Of a DNA stretch of 64,000 nt, positions 1 through 8,863 are shown piece by piece. The notes under the pieces were generated by a model. It was not told the origin of the DNA. It ran no database searches and worked only from the letters and a program-made list of their open reading frames with translations. The position numbers were made by a program, and so were the translations under genes. The stretch's first letter is position 1, and each line of letters opens with the position of its first letter. The DNA comes from Cytobacillus pseudoceanisediminis (GTDB lineage Bacteria; Bacillota; Bacilli; Bacillales; Cytobacillaceae), in NCBI RefSeq assembly GCF_023516215.1, contig NZ_CP097349.1, positions 3,286,001-3,350,000 of the forward strand, read 5' to 3'.

Positions 1-316
1 ATAAGACCGGTGCACTCCCGATCGCTGTCACAGTCCCAATGGCTACCCCTGTAAGAGTGACCGCTGAAAAAAACAATGGCTGGTACAGGGCCATACAAAG
101 TGATGCCATCAAGGTGTTCTTAATAGGCCAATTTTTCAGGTCCAGTTTCCCCGCCAGAAAAACCATGCATAATAAAAATAAACCGCCTGCCGCCAGACGG
201 GCAGCCCCAATGGCAATCGGGTGTGCGCTTTCCGGCGCAAATGCCTGCGTGGTACCCGTAGTCCCCCAGAGCACTCCGGCAAGCAATATGAAAAATGGAG
301 CCGTTTTCCCGTTCAT
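1..316 (-). CDS. EamA/DMT-family membrane transporter (partial, cut by window edge)
   Basis: The reverse strand is open from an ATG at 316 to the left edge and gives about 105 residues. The start reads MNGKTAPFFILLAGVLWG, followed by a small-residue-rich helix, which is typical of the first EamA (drug/metabolite transporter) repeat. A GAGGTGAT ribosome binding site lies 5-12 bases upstream. At least three hydrophobic segments are visible. Substrate unknown. An AraC regulator gene lies immediately upstream on the same strand and may control it. The C-terminal two thirds are outside the window. Confidence 0.75.
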   Translation of the reverse strand, partial: MNGKTAPFFILLAGVLWGTTGTTQAFAPESAHPIAIGAARLAAGGLFLLCMVFLAGKLDLKNWPIKNTLMASLCMALYQPLFFSAVTLTGVAIGTVTAIGSAPVL

Positions 317-353
317 GTTATCACCTCAATAAAAAAAGATAAAAGGAATCATT

Positions 354-398
354 AAACTTATCTTAGAAAATTCCCTGAGAATTTTCTTTACCAAGTTT
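354..398. promoter_or_regulatory. long inverted repeat between AraC gene and EamA gene
   Basis: A perfect 9-bp stem (AGAAAATTC / GAATTTTCT, 365-373 and 379-387) has a 5-base loop and is flanked by outer arms AAACTT (354-359) and AAGTTT (393-398). It sits between the stop of the AraC gene and the start of the transporter. It could be a terminator of the regulator gene or an operator for the transporter. The sequence alone does not decide. Confidence 0.5.
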
Positions 399-408
399 AA
401 TATCCCTT

Positions 409-1101
409 TTATCCATTCTTAAGGATTCTGTATTTTTGTGGTGCTATTCCTTCACAGCGGGTAAACCACCGTGTAAAGGAGGAAGAATTTTCGAAGCCTA
501 ATTCCCCGCTGATCACCGACATAGACCAGGAGGTTGACATTAATAAATGCTTCGCCTCTTTCAAGCGCAGATCAGATATATAGCCTTTTGGGCTTTTCCC
601 GGTTTTCTTCTTAAACCATGCGGAATAATAGGCAGGATGATAATGTTCGATTTTCGCTAGACCCTCCAATCGGATCGACTCCTTATAATGCTTATGAATA
701 TAATCAATCGACGGAGGCTTGGCGATTTGCAGTTTGCCGGCCACAAACCTGGTCAAATCAGCCAGGGAGGATGCATTCCCCTGATTCCCCGCCTCTTCCA
801 GCAGCAAATAACGGATCGAAGACCATTGCTGATCTAGCTGAATGTACATACTGCTGGACTCCTCCGGCAAATAGGCCGTCGGGATATCCAGGATCAAAAA
901 CTCATTCCGGTCCATCGACCGATAGTTATGATCAGACCCTGGCGGAAGATAAAAACAATAGTCGGGGTCAAGCTTGATATCCTGCCACTTCGTCTTGATA
1001 TCCAGGGAGCCCTGCAAGGGGAAAAGAAACTGGCCAAACTCATGCTGGTGCGAATGAAACTCTCTGGAATAGGATCTTTTTTCGCAGGTGATGCTTTGCA
1101 T
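409..1101 (-). CDS. AraC-family transcriptional regulator with N-terminal cupin
   Basis: Product of about 230 residues. The N-terminal half has a histidine-rich cupin signature (FHSHQHEFGQFLFP, near residue 15) and the C-terminal 100 residues are a double helix-turn-helix AraC domain ending in a typical SSSFTRWFTRCEGIAPQKYR segment. I prefer the ATG at 1101 because GGGGGAG lies four bases upstream; ATGs at 1116 and 1119 are in frame but lack a site. It probably senses a small ligand and regulates the neighbouring EamA transporter (inferred from position only). Confidence 0.8.
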   Translation of the reverse strand: MQSITCEKRSYSREFHSHQHEFGQFLFPLQGSLDIKTKWQDIKLDPDYCFYLPPGSDHNYRSMDRNEFLILDIPTAYLPEESSSMYIQLDQQWSSIRYLLLEEAGNQGNASSLADLTRFVAGKLQIAKPPSIDYIHKHYKESIRLEGLAKIEHYHPAYYSAWFKKKTGKSPKGYISDLRLKEAKHLLMSTSWSMSVISGELGFENSSSFTRWFTRCEGIAPQKYRILKNG

Positions 1102-1295
1102 TTTACTCCCCCTCATCATGCTTTGAGTATATTATCATTCTAATGAAATAAAGGTGAAAGATGAAGCTAAATGATAAAAATAACTCCCATTAAGATGTTT
1201 ATTTTAGCCTGGGATTTCCAGCGAAAAAAATGTTATTTCCACATTCTTGCCTCTCGCACCCCTGTCGGCAACTGCTCCGAATCAGACATTAATTT

Positions 1296-2173
1296 TCATT
1301 CTTTCACGGTCACTATGACTCCATCCATATTGTTTCCTGAAATTTCAACATGACTATGAGCCGGTACGTTAATCGTCTTGCTTTGAGAAATTGGATAATA
1401 GGCAATATTGTATTTTTCGCCATTCATACTCATGGAAATGTGTGTTTCTTTCTTTAGGTAATCCAAATATTCTTCTAAAGCAAAATTCTTTTTCTTCATA
1501 ATTGCACTATGCGGAAAACCAACATAGCGAATATGCCAAGGTTCATATTGAATTCCTGTTACATCCGTTTTATCCTTTGGATAGCGTAAAATAAACCCGT
1601 ATTTCCAGGCGTTTTGTTCGATCCACTTTCCTTCGGGTGCTTCAGCCATTCTCATTTGAGTGGAGCCTACGTCAAGCGATAGACCCAGATTATGTTCGCT
1701 ATAGCCGGCTGGCAAGGCATAGTCAGAACCCATTTCCTGATAAAGTGCATTCTGCTCGTCAAAGTCCCGAAATCCACTCGTAATAGAGAAATTGCGAACT
1801 CCTTCTTCTTCTGCAGCAGCCATCATCTCTGAAAATCTGTGTGCTATATCCTCTGATAAATAAATTTCACTGCCCAGCAATCCGTAACCCTGTGTCAATT
1901 CACCGTGAGCAGACAGATTGATGATATCCGATTTAACACTTTCCGGCTGTACCGGATAGCTGCTGTTGACCAAAAGCAGATTTCCCAAATAGATTTGATC
2001 TTCTGTTATCTCTTTTTTGAGCTGTTACTTTCAGTCCTCTCATCTTCTTCCTGATCAGGTTCATATTGATTATATTGTTGTATCTCTATTTTTGGCTCAA
2101 AAAGAGAATCCATATTTATATAAGATAATCCCAAGCACAAAACTAGCAGCAATAAAAATCCCCACTTCTTCAT
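1296..2173 (-). CDS. VanY-type D-alanyl-D-alanine carboxypeptidase (frameshifted)
   Basis: M15B-family zinc peptidase that would trim the terminal D-Ala from peptidoglycan precursors outside the membrane. The N terminus (ATG at 2173, strong AGGAGG site) has a short Lys-Lys start and a hydrophobic anchor at residues 5-20. The catalytic part shows SEHNLGLSLD (zinc-ligand motif SxHxxGxxxD) and EPWHIRYVG. The frame breaks at a T6 run (2013-2018): upstream codons give a 50-residue leader and downstream codons the enzyme domain, so one indel restores a protein of about 292 residues. It is the last gene of the vanR-vanS-vanY set and lies 89 bases after vanS. No vanH, vanA or vanX is near, so glycopeptide resistance should not be assumed. 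Confidence 0.8.
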
Positions 2174-2262
2174 TTTCAGTTTCCTCCTAAATCTTATTTG
2201 ATTAAAAGAATAGGAAAAACTATTAAAATAAAGAGTAGGGAAAAGATTAAATTTTTCTTAAA

Positions 2263-3391
2263 TCATGTAATGGAAGTTACTAGTTCTTTCGTATCCAGTT
2301 CATTGTCTTTTGGTAAACGGACTTCAAAAACGGTCTGAATGACGCTGCTCTCAGCCGCAATCGATCCATCATGCTGTTCCACAATATTTTTCGCAATGAA
2401 CAATCCAAGACCTGTGCTATCTTCTTGATGTGTTCGTGCTTTATCACCGGTATAGAACATATCAAATAGATAAGGCAGTTCATTCGAAGGAATGCTATCT
2501 CCATAATTCACAATTTGGACGACTACTTCCTCCGCCTCTATATACCCGTTAATATCAACATACTGTCCTTCATACCCATAGCGGATTGCATTCGTCATAA
2601 GATTTTCAAAAACGCGTGCGATCAAATCTCCATCACCAAAAATCGGCAAGTGGGGCTCACTATTCATCCGTGCAATCAAATGATTTTTTCGAATACAGGG
2701 TACAATTCTTCCTTTAATTGATTAAGCAGATCTGTTAAATTGATTCTCTTTTTTCTAGAGGCAGCATTCCATAGTTCATCCTGGTAATCTCGAATAATTC
2801 ATCAATCAGCCTTTCTAATCGTTGAGATTTAGTAAAGGCAATGGTTAAGAAATGTCTGACTTGTTCTTTTGTCAGGCTTTCATCCTTAAGGATCAAATCC
2901 AAATATCCTAAAACGGATGTAAGAGGGGTCCGCAAATCATGAGCTAAATTAACAACCAATTGATCCTTGCTGCTTTCCGAAAAGTCCCCCCGCTTAATTG
3001 CTTCCTGCAATTTTTCACTTGCCAAATTAATGTCCAGCGCAATATCCCTGAATTCATCATTTGACTGGATATGCACCTTGTGTTGAAAATCACCCCGAGC
3101 AAGATAACGAATGCCGCTGGAAATCTCATTAAAATAAGCAGAATAGGGCTTCGTAAGGAAAAAGAAAAAAAGGAAAGATAGTAAAATGAATAAGATGAAA
3201 AAAAGATTAAAATCCCCGAATCTCCCCAAAAAGATGCGGAACTGAGCCATAGGATCCTCATACTGCACCATCGTGTGATAATAGTATTGCAGTCCTTTGA
3301 AGATTAGATAAGTTACGAGCCCTGAGAGGAGCATACTCAAACCGAATAACAGCACCATTTTTGAGCGAAAACTGCGCATTATCTTACCCAT
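2263..3391 (-). CDS. VanS-like sensor histidine kinase (two frameshifts)
   Basis: Membrane sensor kinase. Two transmembrane segments (about residues 9-30 and 56-75) bracket a short outside loop. A HAMP segment follows, then a HisKA domain with the phospho-accepting His in NLAHDLRTPLTS, then an ATPase domain with STGLGLFIAKN. The gene is broken at two T6 runs on the plus strand (2749-2754 and 2684-2689). Reading through both restores about 376 continuous residues with all kinase boxes. It overlaps the end of the response regulator gene by 8 bp, the usual arrangement for a co-translated pair. It would phosphorylate the VanR-like protein encoded upstream. Confidence 0.8.
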
Positions 3392-4082
3392 TGAAGGTAT
3401 ACCCTACTCCCCATACAGTCTTGATCCATTTGTCTTTTCGTTTGTCTTCCTCAAGCTTTTTTCGAAGCGTCCGTATATGGACCATAACGGTATTTCCGCC
3501 TTCAAAATAGGCTTCGCCCCACACCTGCTGAAAGATATTTTCCACATTAAACACCTTCTTTGGATGGCTCGCCAGTAAATACAGAATATCAAATTCTTTC
3601 GGTGTCAGGTCGATGGTTTTTCCATAAAGAGTGACTGTACGCTGATCAGGAGTAATCACTAATCCGCCATATTCCAGGCTGGTTTTAATATCTGCTTTGG
3701 GCTGATTCAGCTTCATAAAACGCCGGAGCTGGGCATTTACACGAGCAACCAATTCTATGGGGGTGAATGGTTTCGTCATATAATCATCTGCTCCAATCAC
3801 CAGGCCCTGCACTTTATCAAAATCAGATGTTTTCGCACTCAAAAATATGATCGGCATATTATGCTGTTCCCGAATGCGGCGGGTTACTTCATATCCATCC
3901 ATCTTCGGCATCATAATATCCAAAACCAGCAAATCAATCGACTGAGTCTCAACAATACGTACGGCCTCTTGTCCATCCGATGCTTTAATAACATGGTACC
4001 CTTCTTTTTCTAAATGAATGGCAATCAGATCAGCAATCTCCTCCTCATCGTCCGCAATCAATATCGAAATATCTCTCATCAT
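3384..4082 (-). CDS. VanR-like OmpR-family response regulator
   Basis: Intact 232-residue regulator. The receiver domain has the acidic pair DDEEE near the start, phospho-acceptor Asp in LLVLDIMMPKMDG and Lys in MTKPFTP. The C-terminal winged helix shows LTPKEFDILYLLASHP and ends in VWGVGYTFNG. The start at 4082 follows AGGAGTGGA. It is the first gene of the vanR-vanS-vanY operon and overlaps vanS. It most likely activates its own operon in response to cell-wall stress (inference from the family). Confidence 0.85.
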   Translation of the reverse strand: MMRDISILIADDEEEIADLIAIHLEKEGYHVIKASDGQEAVRIVETQSIDLLVLDIMMPKMDGYEVTRRIREQHNMPIIFLSAKTSDFDKVQGLVIGADDYMTKPFTPIELVARVNAQLRRFMKLNQPKADIKTSLEYGGLVITPDQRTVTLYGKTIDLTPKEFDILYLLASHPKKVFNVENIFQQVWGEAYFEGGNTVMVHIRTLRKKLEEDKRKDKWIKTVWGVGYTFNG

Positions 4083-4186
4083 TCCACTCCTAAATAAAGT
4101 TAACCAAAAGCAATAGATTAGGTCTTATTCATTTTCTATTATTTCCTATTCTTTTTCAAAAATTTGCTGACGCCTGTTTAGCAGCT

Positions 4187-4614
4187 CTACAGCATCCAGA
4201 AAAAGTCAGTCTTAATAACAATGAATAACAAAAATAAAACAAAGGCCAGGTGGAAAATCGTTACAAGATAAGCCTTGCGATTTTCTGCAAATTTCCACTC
4301 CATAAAAGCTCGGGCCGTTTCGGAAAGAACAATAAAAACAATCAGCAGAACCGCTGGCTCCAAATACCATATAAATTCCATCGGGTACCGCTTCATGTTA
4401 ATAACATATCCGGTCAAGAGGGTAACTAAAAAGCCAATCCGAATGGTCCAATCCACCTTTTTATGTTTATCATTGATATGGTTATAAGAAAAAATTTCTT
4501 CTTCTCCACTTTCAGCCATTTTCTTAAACCCAATTCGAAGAAATACATCAATGCTACAACAATAGCTATTAAAAGAATTAACTTAGGACCGGCCAATGGA
4601 TCAACTGCATACAT
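4187..4614 (-). CDS. small membrane protein, DUF4181-like (frameshifted)
   Basis: Two overlapping frames join at an A6 run (4489-4494) into one protein of about 140 residues. The N-terminal part has one membrane helix followed by RKWLKVEKKK; the second part continues SYNHINDKHKKVDW and three more hydrophobic helices. The pattern matches my recollection of the Bacillus DUF4181 family, whose function is unknown. It stands alone between the van operon and a repeat array. The start at 4614 is the only ATG that precedes the first helix. Confidence 0.6.
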
Positions 4615-4721
4615 CCTTTTCCCCTCCTCCGCCTTTGCAAGAACACTGCATTCACTTACCTATTTCTACGGATACGAAGGGAAAAAGTTTCCTTTGTTAA
4701 TTGACTGCTTTCTTAAAAATC

Positions 4722-4960
4722 CTAGTAAATGTGAGCGAATGCCAACATCGGACTCTGGATCTTTGATTTCTCCCTCATGTGTCCGAATGAGCTCCCGCTT
4801 CGGACTCGATCACTCTGATTTCTCCCTATCCTGTCCGAATGAGCCACTACTTCGGACTCAGATCTTTGATTTCTCCTTATCCTGTCCGAACGAGCTCCTA
4901 CTTCAGACTCGAACACTCTGAATTCTCCCTCTCCTTTCTGAATTAATCCGTGTTCGGGCT
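4722..4960. repeat. tandem array A: about four degenerate 51-52 bp units with 7-bp inverted repeat
   Basis: Three clear units start at each GTCCGAA (about 4793, 4845 and 4896) and measure 52, 51 and 52 bp; a partial unit lies on each side. Each has GTCCGAA and TTCGGAC arms separated by 10-11 bases, followed by a pyrimidine-rich half ending TTTCTCCYT. The pyrimidine half alternates between a 'GATCTTTGA' and an 'ACTCTGA' version, making a 104-bp higher order. The array fills the 428-base gap between the adaB 3' end and the start of the DUF4181-like gene. No coding potential is conserved through it. Confidence 0.8.
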
Positions 4961-5042
4961 TAATTTGAAGAATCCATTTAATGCCTCAAGCTATATACTC
5001 ATTTCCAAGCTGCTAAACACGAAAAATAGCCGAAGAGTCTCT

Positions 5043-5540
5043 TCAGCCTTGTTTCTCCAATTCAAGCAAATGATGCTTCATTTCTATGCCCCCGCGATAG
5101 CCGGTTATCGCACCATTTTTACCAATGACACGATGGCATGGGACCGCGATTAACAGCGGATTGGCACCGATTGCTTTCCCTGCTGCCCGGACTGCCTGCG
5201 GCCTGTTTATTTTCTCTGCGATGTCCGAATAGGAGACAGTTTTACCGTAAGGAATCTGAGTTAATGCCTCCCAGACTTCCTCTTGAAACGGAGTGCCTTT
5301 CACATCCAGGTCCATTGAAAAAATTTGTCTTTTCCCGAGAAGAAATTCCTGTAATTCCATCATGTATGGCTGCAGTGCTGCTTTATTTTCTACAAGCACT
5401 GCAGCTGGAATATATTTTTTCAGTGACCTTTCAAAATCCTTAAACTCCGGGTCAGAGCCTATATAGCAGAGACCTTTTTCTGTTCTAGCGAGATACAGGC
5501 TCCACTCACCTTCCTGCATGTTCGCCCATTCAATGTTCAT
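5043..5540 (-). CDS. adaB: methylated-DNA--protein-cysteine methyltransferase (AdaB/Ogt type)
   Basis: Suicide enzyme that removes methyl groups from O6-methylguanine in DNA. About 165 residues, close to B. subtilis AdaB (about 180). The active site is visible as IAVPCHRVIG, preceded by the DNA-binding helix region RAAGKAIGANP. I chose ATG 5540 (MNIEWAN) because GGGAGG lies 8-13 bases upstream; the longer reading to 5654 only overlaps adaA in another frame. The start lies 11 bases inside the adaA 3' end, so the two are translationally coupled, as in the B. subtilis adaA-adaB operon. Confidence 0.88.
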   Translation of the reverse strand: MNIEWANMQEGEWSLYLARTEKGLCYIGSDPEFKDFERSLKKYIPAAVLVENKAALQPYMMELQEFLLGKRQIFSMDLDVKGTPFQEEVWEALTQIPYGKTVSYSDIAEKINRPQAVRAAGKAIGANPLLIAVPCHRVIGKNGAITGYRGGIEMKHHLLELEKQG

Positions 5541-6105
5541 TCTTCCGCTCCTCCCTTGTTTTGTTTCGATATGCTGCAGGTGTTGTGCCCAGCTTCTTTT
5601 TAAATAAAGAGATAAAATAAGGGGTGCTGGGGAATCCTGCTGATGCACCGACATCGGCTATCGATTGCTCACCTGCCTCCAGCATATGAACGGCTTTTTC
5701 AAGCCGGATATCCTGAATATACTCTGTGGGCGACTTCCCGGTGACCCGTTTGAACACCCTCTGCAGATGATATGGACTACCATGAAACAGGTCCCCCAAT
5801 TGATGCAATGTAATCGGGGCGCAATAATGCTGATCGATCCACACAATTATTTGCTTAATCCATTCTTCTGCAGGCAGGCTGAGCCCTTCCGGTTTGCAGC
5901 GCTTGCACGGTCTGAAATTTTCCGCCAGTGCTTGAGCGGCATTTTGAAAAATAGCGACATTGCCGATATTCGGAACTCTCGACCGGCACGATGGCCTGCA
6001 GAATATCCCTGTCGTTTTAACACCATAAAGAAAAAGATCATCATAGGATTTGTCGCAATCCTTTATCGCGTTCCAATATTCTTCCGGAATCTGTTCATAA
6101 GCCAC
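5530..6105 (-). CDS. adaA: bifunctional methylphosphotriester methyltransferase / AraC-type activator AdaA
   Basis: 191 residues. The N-terminal zinc domain has the four cysteines of Ada (IFCRPSCRS and RPCKRC), the first of which accepts a methyl from DNA phosphotriesters. The C-terminal half is an AraC helix-turn-helix domain. Once methylated it would activate the adaptive response operon and the divergent alkA (known for the family). First gene of adaA-adaB. The 119-base gap to alkA must hold both promoters and the Ada sites; I could not place the sites with certainty. Confidence 0.88.
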   Translation of the reverse strand: MAYEQIPEEYWNAIKDCDKSYDDLFLYGVKTTGIFCRPSCRSRVPNIGNVAIFQNAAQALAENFRPCKRCKPEGLSLPAEEWIKQIIVWIDQHYCAPITLHQLGDLFHGSPYHLQRVFKRVTGKSPTEYIQDIRLEKAVHMLEAGEQSIADVGASAGFPSTPYFISLFKKKLGTTPAAYRNKTREERKNEH

Positions 6106-6224
6106 CTGCGCTCACCTCTGCTAAAAAGTATACACAAAAAATGTTCATCATCAGCGATTTCCTAAATATAAACGCAAGATAACGTAATCCTGAGGATTTA
6201 CAATAAAGAAAAGGAGGAATCCAA

Positions 6225-7144
6225 ATGAGCTCTCATACTGTTAATTGGAAAGAGGATGAAAATGGCCTGGTCCTTTTCACTCCGCATGAATTCAGCTTTT
6301 CCGAAAACCTGCGATACTTATCAAGATCGGCAAACGAATGCCTTTATGAGATTTCCGGCGAGACCATTAGACGTGCCCTTTCCTTTGGGAAGGATAAGCT
6401 GCTGCTTGAAATAAGTGGTGAGTCAGATCAGTTCCTATCCGTCAGTATTCATAAGCCTGTCACGCATCAATTGAAAGCAGAAATTGCGGCATATGTTCAT
6501 GATTGGTTCGACCTTGGAGCAAATCTGAACCCATTTTATGAGATGGCACAAACAGATCCCTTGCTGCAAAAGCCCGCGGAGCAATTTTTCGGGCTCAGAG
6601 TGATGGGAATTCCCGACTTATTCGAGGCTCTTGCGTGGGGAATCCTGGGGCAGCAGATCAACCTTACATACGCATATACACTAAAACGGCGGCTCGTTGA
6701 AAAATATGGGGAGTGCCTGGAATACGGCGGGAGCAGATACTGGCTCTTTCCCGCAGCGAAAACGATTGCCGGGTTAACCATCGAAGATCTGGCCGACTTA
6801 AAAATGACCGTTAAAAAATGCGAATATCTCATTGATGTGGCAAGCTTAATTGCAAATGGCAAGCTTTCAAAAGAGGACTTGCTGAAAGAGGGAAATGTAA
6901 AAGCTGCAGAAAAAAGCTAACGAGAATACGCGGGATCGGCCCATGGACCGCCCATTATGTCCTCATGCGGTGCCTGCGCTTCCCGAATGCTTTTCCAATC
7001 GATGATGTCGGCCTTCATAACGCAATCAAAGGGATCACAGGCTCTGAAAGAAAACCGGCCAAATCGGAAATCTTGATTTATTCGGCTGCATGGAAGAATT
7101 GGGAAGCGTATGCTACTTTTTATTTGTGGAGAGTATTATATTAA
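6225..7144 (+). CDS. alkA: DNA-3-methyladenine glycosylase AlkA (frameshifted)
   Basis: Base-excision glycosylase that removes alkylated purines. The N-terminal part reads to 6920, then the frame breaks at an A6 run (6910-6915). Adding one base restores the HhH-GPD motif (LTRIRGIGPWTAHYVLM) and the catalytic Asp in FPIDDVGLHNA, ending at a TAA at 7142-7144. The reconstructed length is 306 residues, matching AlkA. A GGAGG site precedes ATG 6225. It is divergent from adaA-adaB, the same layout as in B. subtilis. Confidence 0.87.
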
Positions 7145-7174
7145 ATTATTTTCACCATGACATCTTTGAAAAGC

Positions 7175-7290
7175 TAATGTGGAGCGGAGTGGCCGATATA
7201 TTGAAATTCTGACTGATATCCTTTTAAAAAGTGGCCGATAAAATGAAAATCCGTCCAATATCCATAACATCTTGGCCGATAGATCTGGTA
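7175..7290. repeat. tandem array F: two to three 42-43 bp units
   Basis: The word GGCCGATA recurs with spacing 42 and then 43 bp (units near 7189, 7231 and 7274). Each unit carries a downstream ATATCC that can pair with GGNCGATAT, giving a weak 5-6 bp inverted repeat. It lies between the convergent ends of alkA and a small minus-strand ORF. Confidence 0.55.
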
Positions 7291-7291
7291 G

Positions 7292-7311
7292 AGGACAGGT
7301 TCCCCTGTCCT
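7292..7311 (+). terminator. GGACAGG-stem terminator after alkA
   Basis: Perfect 8-bp stem AGGACAGG / CCTGTCCT with a 4-base TTCC loop and a following TTTCT. Same stem family as the hairpins at 18059, 23670 and 32438. Confidence 0.65.
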
Positions 7312-7313
7312 TT

Positions 7314-7508
7314 CTATGTCAGAAAAAAATATAGTGGTGTCATCACAAGAAATAAAGCCTGAAAAAAGCATCCGCCGGCACAGCCAAGACAGCCCTCATC
7401 CGCCAGCTGCTCCCCTGCTTCATACGTATTCTCGCCTACATCCCAGCCATTATCCTCTTCTTCATTATTCTTCTTGCTATTCTCCTTATCTTCTTGCAGC
7501 TGAATCAT
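7314..7508 (-). CDS. small hypothetical protein, acidic N terminus and hydrophobic C terminus
   Basis: 64 residues: a charged, Asn/Glu-rich first half, a CLGCAGGCFF cysteine cluster and a hydrophobic tail LFLVMTPLYFFL. The composition is protein-like, but the ribosome binding site is poor and I recognise no family. It stands alone between alkA and the YitT gene. It may be a chance ORF. Confidence 0.35.
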   Translation of the reverse strand: MIQLQEDKENSKKNNEEEDNGWDVGENTYEAGEQLADEGCLGCAGGCFFQALFLVMTPLYFFLT

Positions 7509-7570
7509 TGTATCCCCGCTTTCCTGTTATTAACCTGGAATAGTAGTAAATTATTTTTTTCCATTAAAAA

Positions 7571-7593
7571 GAAAAGGCCTGCACGGCCCTTTC
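7571..7593 (-). terminator. terminator after yitT-family gene
   Basis: On the minus strand GAAAGGGCC and GGCCTTTTC pair around GTGCA, followed by TTTTTAAT. It lies directly behind the stop of the YitT gene. Confidence 0.65.
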
Positions 7594-7595
7594 TT

Positions 7596-8204
7596 TTAGT
7601 AATGAATTTTATATTTCTCCGCAAGGATTTTTATATCAACCTTGTAAATAAGATCAATCATCCGCGTCCCAATCATCTGGCAGATCACCGCATAAACAAT
7701 AACCTTCCAGTCCACGACAACCCCTGTAAGCAAAAGCAGACTGCCATTTATGTAAAATAACGTCCGTCCCGGCGCACTTCCCCTTGCTTTGGAAATGATT
7801 AACGCGAGGATATCCATGCCTCCTGACGAAGCGCCCATCCGGAATAAAATGCCGACTCCTGCTCCAAAGACTACCGCTCCAAGCAAAAGATCCAGGAGAA
7901 CCGAATTCAGCGGTTCCGTTATGTATGGTGTCAGAGAATCAATCGTAACCGAAGTAACCGAAACACAAAACAGCGTCCAAATCACACTGCTTTTCCCGAG
8001 CCATTTGGCCGCTGCCAGCAGCAGGCCCGCATTCAAAACCCACAATGTCACCGAATAGGGCGTGTCCAATAGATAATTGAATAAAACCGCCAGACTTGCC
8101 GCACCGCCGGACGGGATAAAATGCGGAAACAAGAAAAAGGTCATCGCGATCCCCTGGATGCTGGCGGCCATTCCCAAAATCAAAGATTTATAGAGTACAT
8201 GCAT
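7596..8204 (-). CDS. YitT-family (DUF161) membrane protein, short form
   Basis: 202 residues with five to six hydrophobic helices. The FPHFIPSGGAASLAVL and GASSGGMDILALI segments are the paired glycine-rich motifs of the YitT/DUF161 family. The usual cytoplasmic DUF2179 domain at the C terminus is missing; the protein stops after KVDIKILAEKYKIHY. Function of the family is not established. It is a single gene with its own terminator. Confidence 0.75.
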   Translation of the reverse strand: MHVLYKSLILGMAASIQGIAMTFFLFPHFIPSGGAASLAVLFNYLLDTPYSVTLWVLNAGLLLAAAKWLGKSSVIWTLFCVSVTSVTIDSLTPYITEPLNSVLLDLLLGAVVFGAGVGILFRMGASSGGMDILALIISKARGSAPGRTLFYINGSLLLLTGVVVDWKVIVYAVICQMIGTRMIDLIYKVDIKILAEKYKIHY

Positions 8205-8282
8205 GACAAAAACTCCTAACGTTTTTCCTTACTCTATCTTATAATATTTTCATAGAAGAGAAAACCGCACGAGGTGAATAGA

Positions 8283-8791
8283 ATGACCATTCCTTTTGAA
8301 ACGGATCGGCTCCTGCTCCGGACCATGCAGGCCGATGACCTGGATGCAGTTTATGAGATTTGGGGCAGCCCGGAGGTAATGAAATACTGCGGCGGCGCCA
8401 GCACAAAAGCCAAATCCAGCGCTCCATCAAATTTTACCGGCGGCTGCAGAATGAAAAAGGCTACTCTGTTTATACTGTTTTGCTAAAAGAAAACTCCTCC
8501 ATCATCGGGGTTTGCGGGTTTAATCCGGCAGAAAATGAACACGAAGCCGAGCTCCTCTATCATTTTAATCAGCTTTGCTGGGGAAAGGGATATGCAGCTG
8601 AAGCTGCCGCTGCATGCGTGGCCGCTTTAAGGAAAAATGGCCCGAACGTCCGGAAAATAATCGCGGCTGTGGATCCGGCCAACCCTGCATCCGGAAAAGT
8701 GCTCAGGAAAATCGGCATGACTGCGGCCGGAATGAAATGGTTTGAAGATACACAGCAGGAAGAACTTTGTTATGAAATGGAACTTGCGTAA
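8283..8791 (+). CDS. GNAT acetyltransferase, RimJ/RimL-like (frameshifted)
   Basis: The N terminus FETDRLLLRTMQADDLDAVY is diagnostic of RimJ/RimL-type N-acetyltransferases. The frame breaks near 8395-8412. The downstream frame continues with SQIQRSIKFYRRLQ, the acetyl-CoA binding region (WGKGYAAEAAAACV) and the NPASGKVLRKIGM motif. The joined product is about 169 residues. ATG 8283 follows GAGGTGA, which overlaps the alternative GTG at 8274. Substrate unknown. Confidence 0.75.
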
Positions 8792-8813
8792 ACAATTATC
8801 CTTCTTATTTTGC

Positions 8814-8846
8814 TGAGAAAAAAACGAGTCTGCTCTTGCTGCAGAC
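8814..8846 (-). terminator. terminator after CocE/X-Pro peptidase gene
   Basis: On the minus strand CGGGTCTGC and GCAGACTCG pair around AGCAAGA and are followed by seven T residues. It lies 18-50 bases past the stop codon. Confidence 0.75.
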
Positions 8847-8863
8847 CCGCCTCTTCTATTCTA

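Noticed and set aside
1296..4082. Glycopeptide resistance cluster
   Set aside because: No vanH, D-Ala-D-Lac/D-Ser ligase or vanX gene is in the window.
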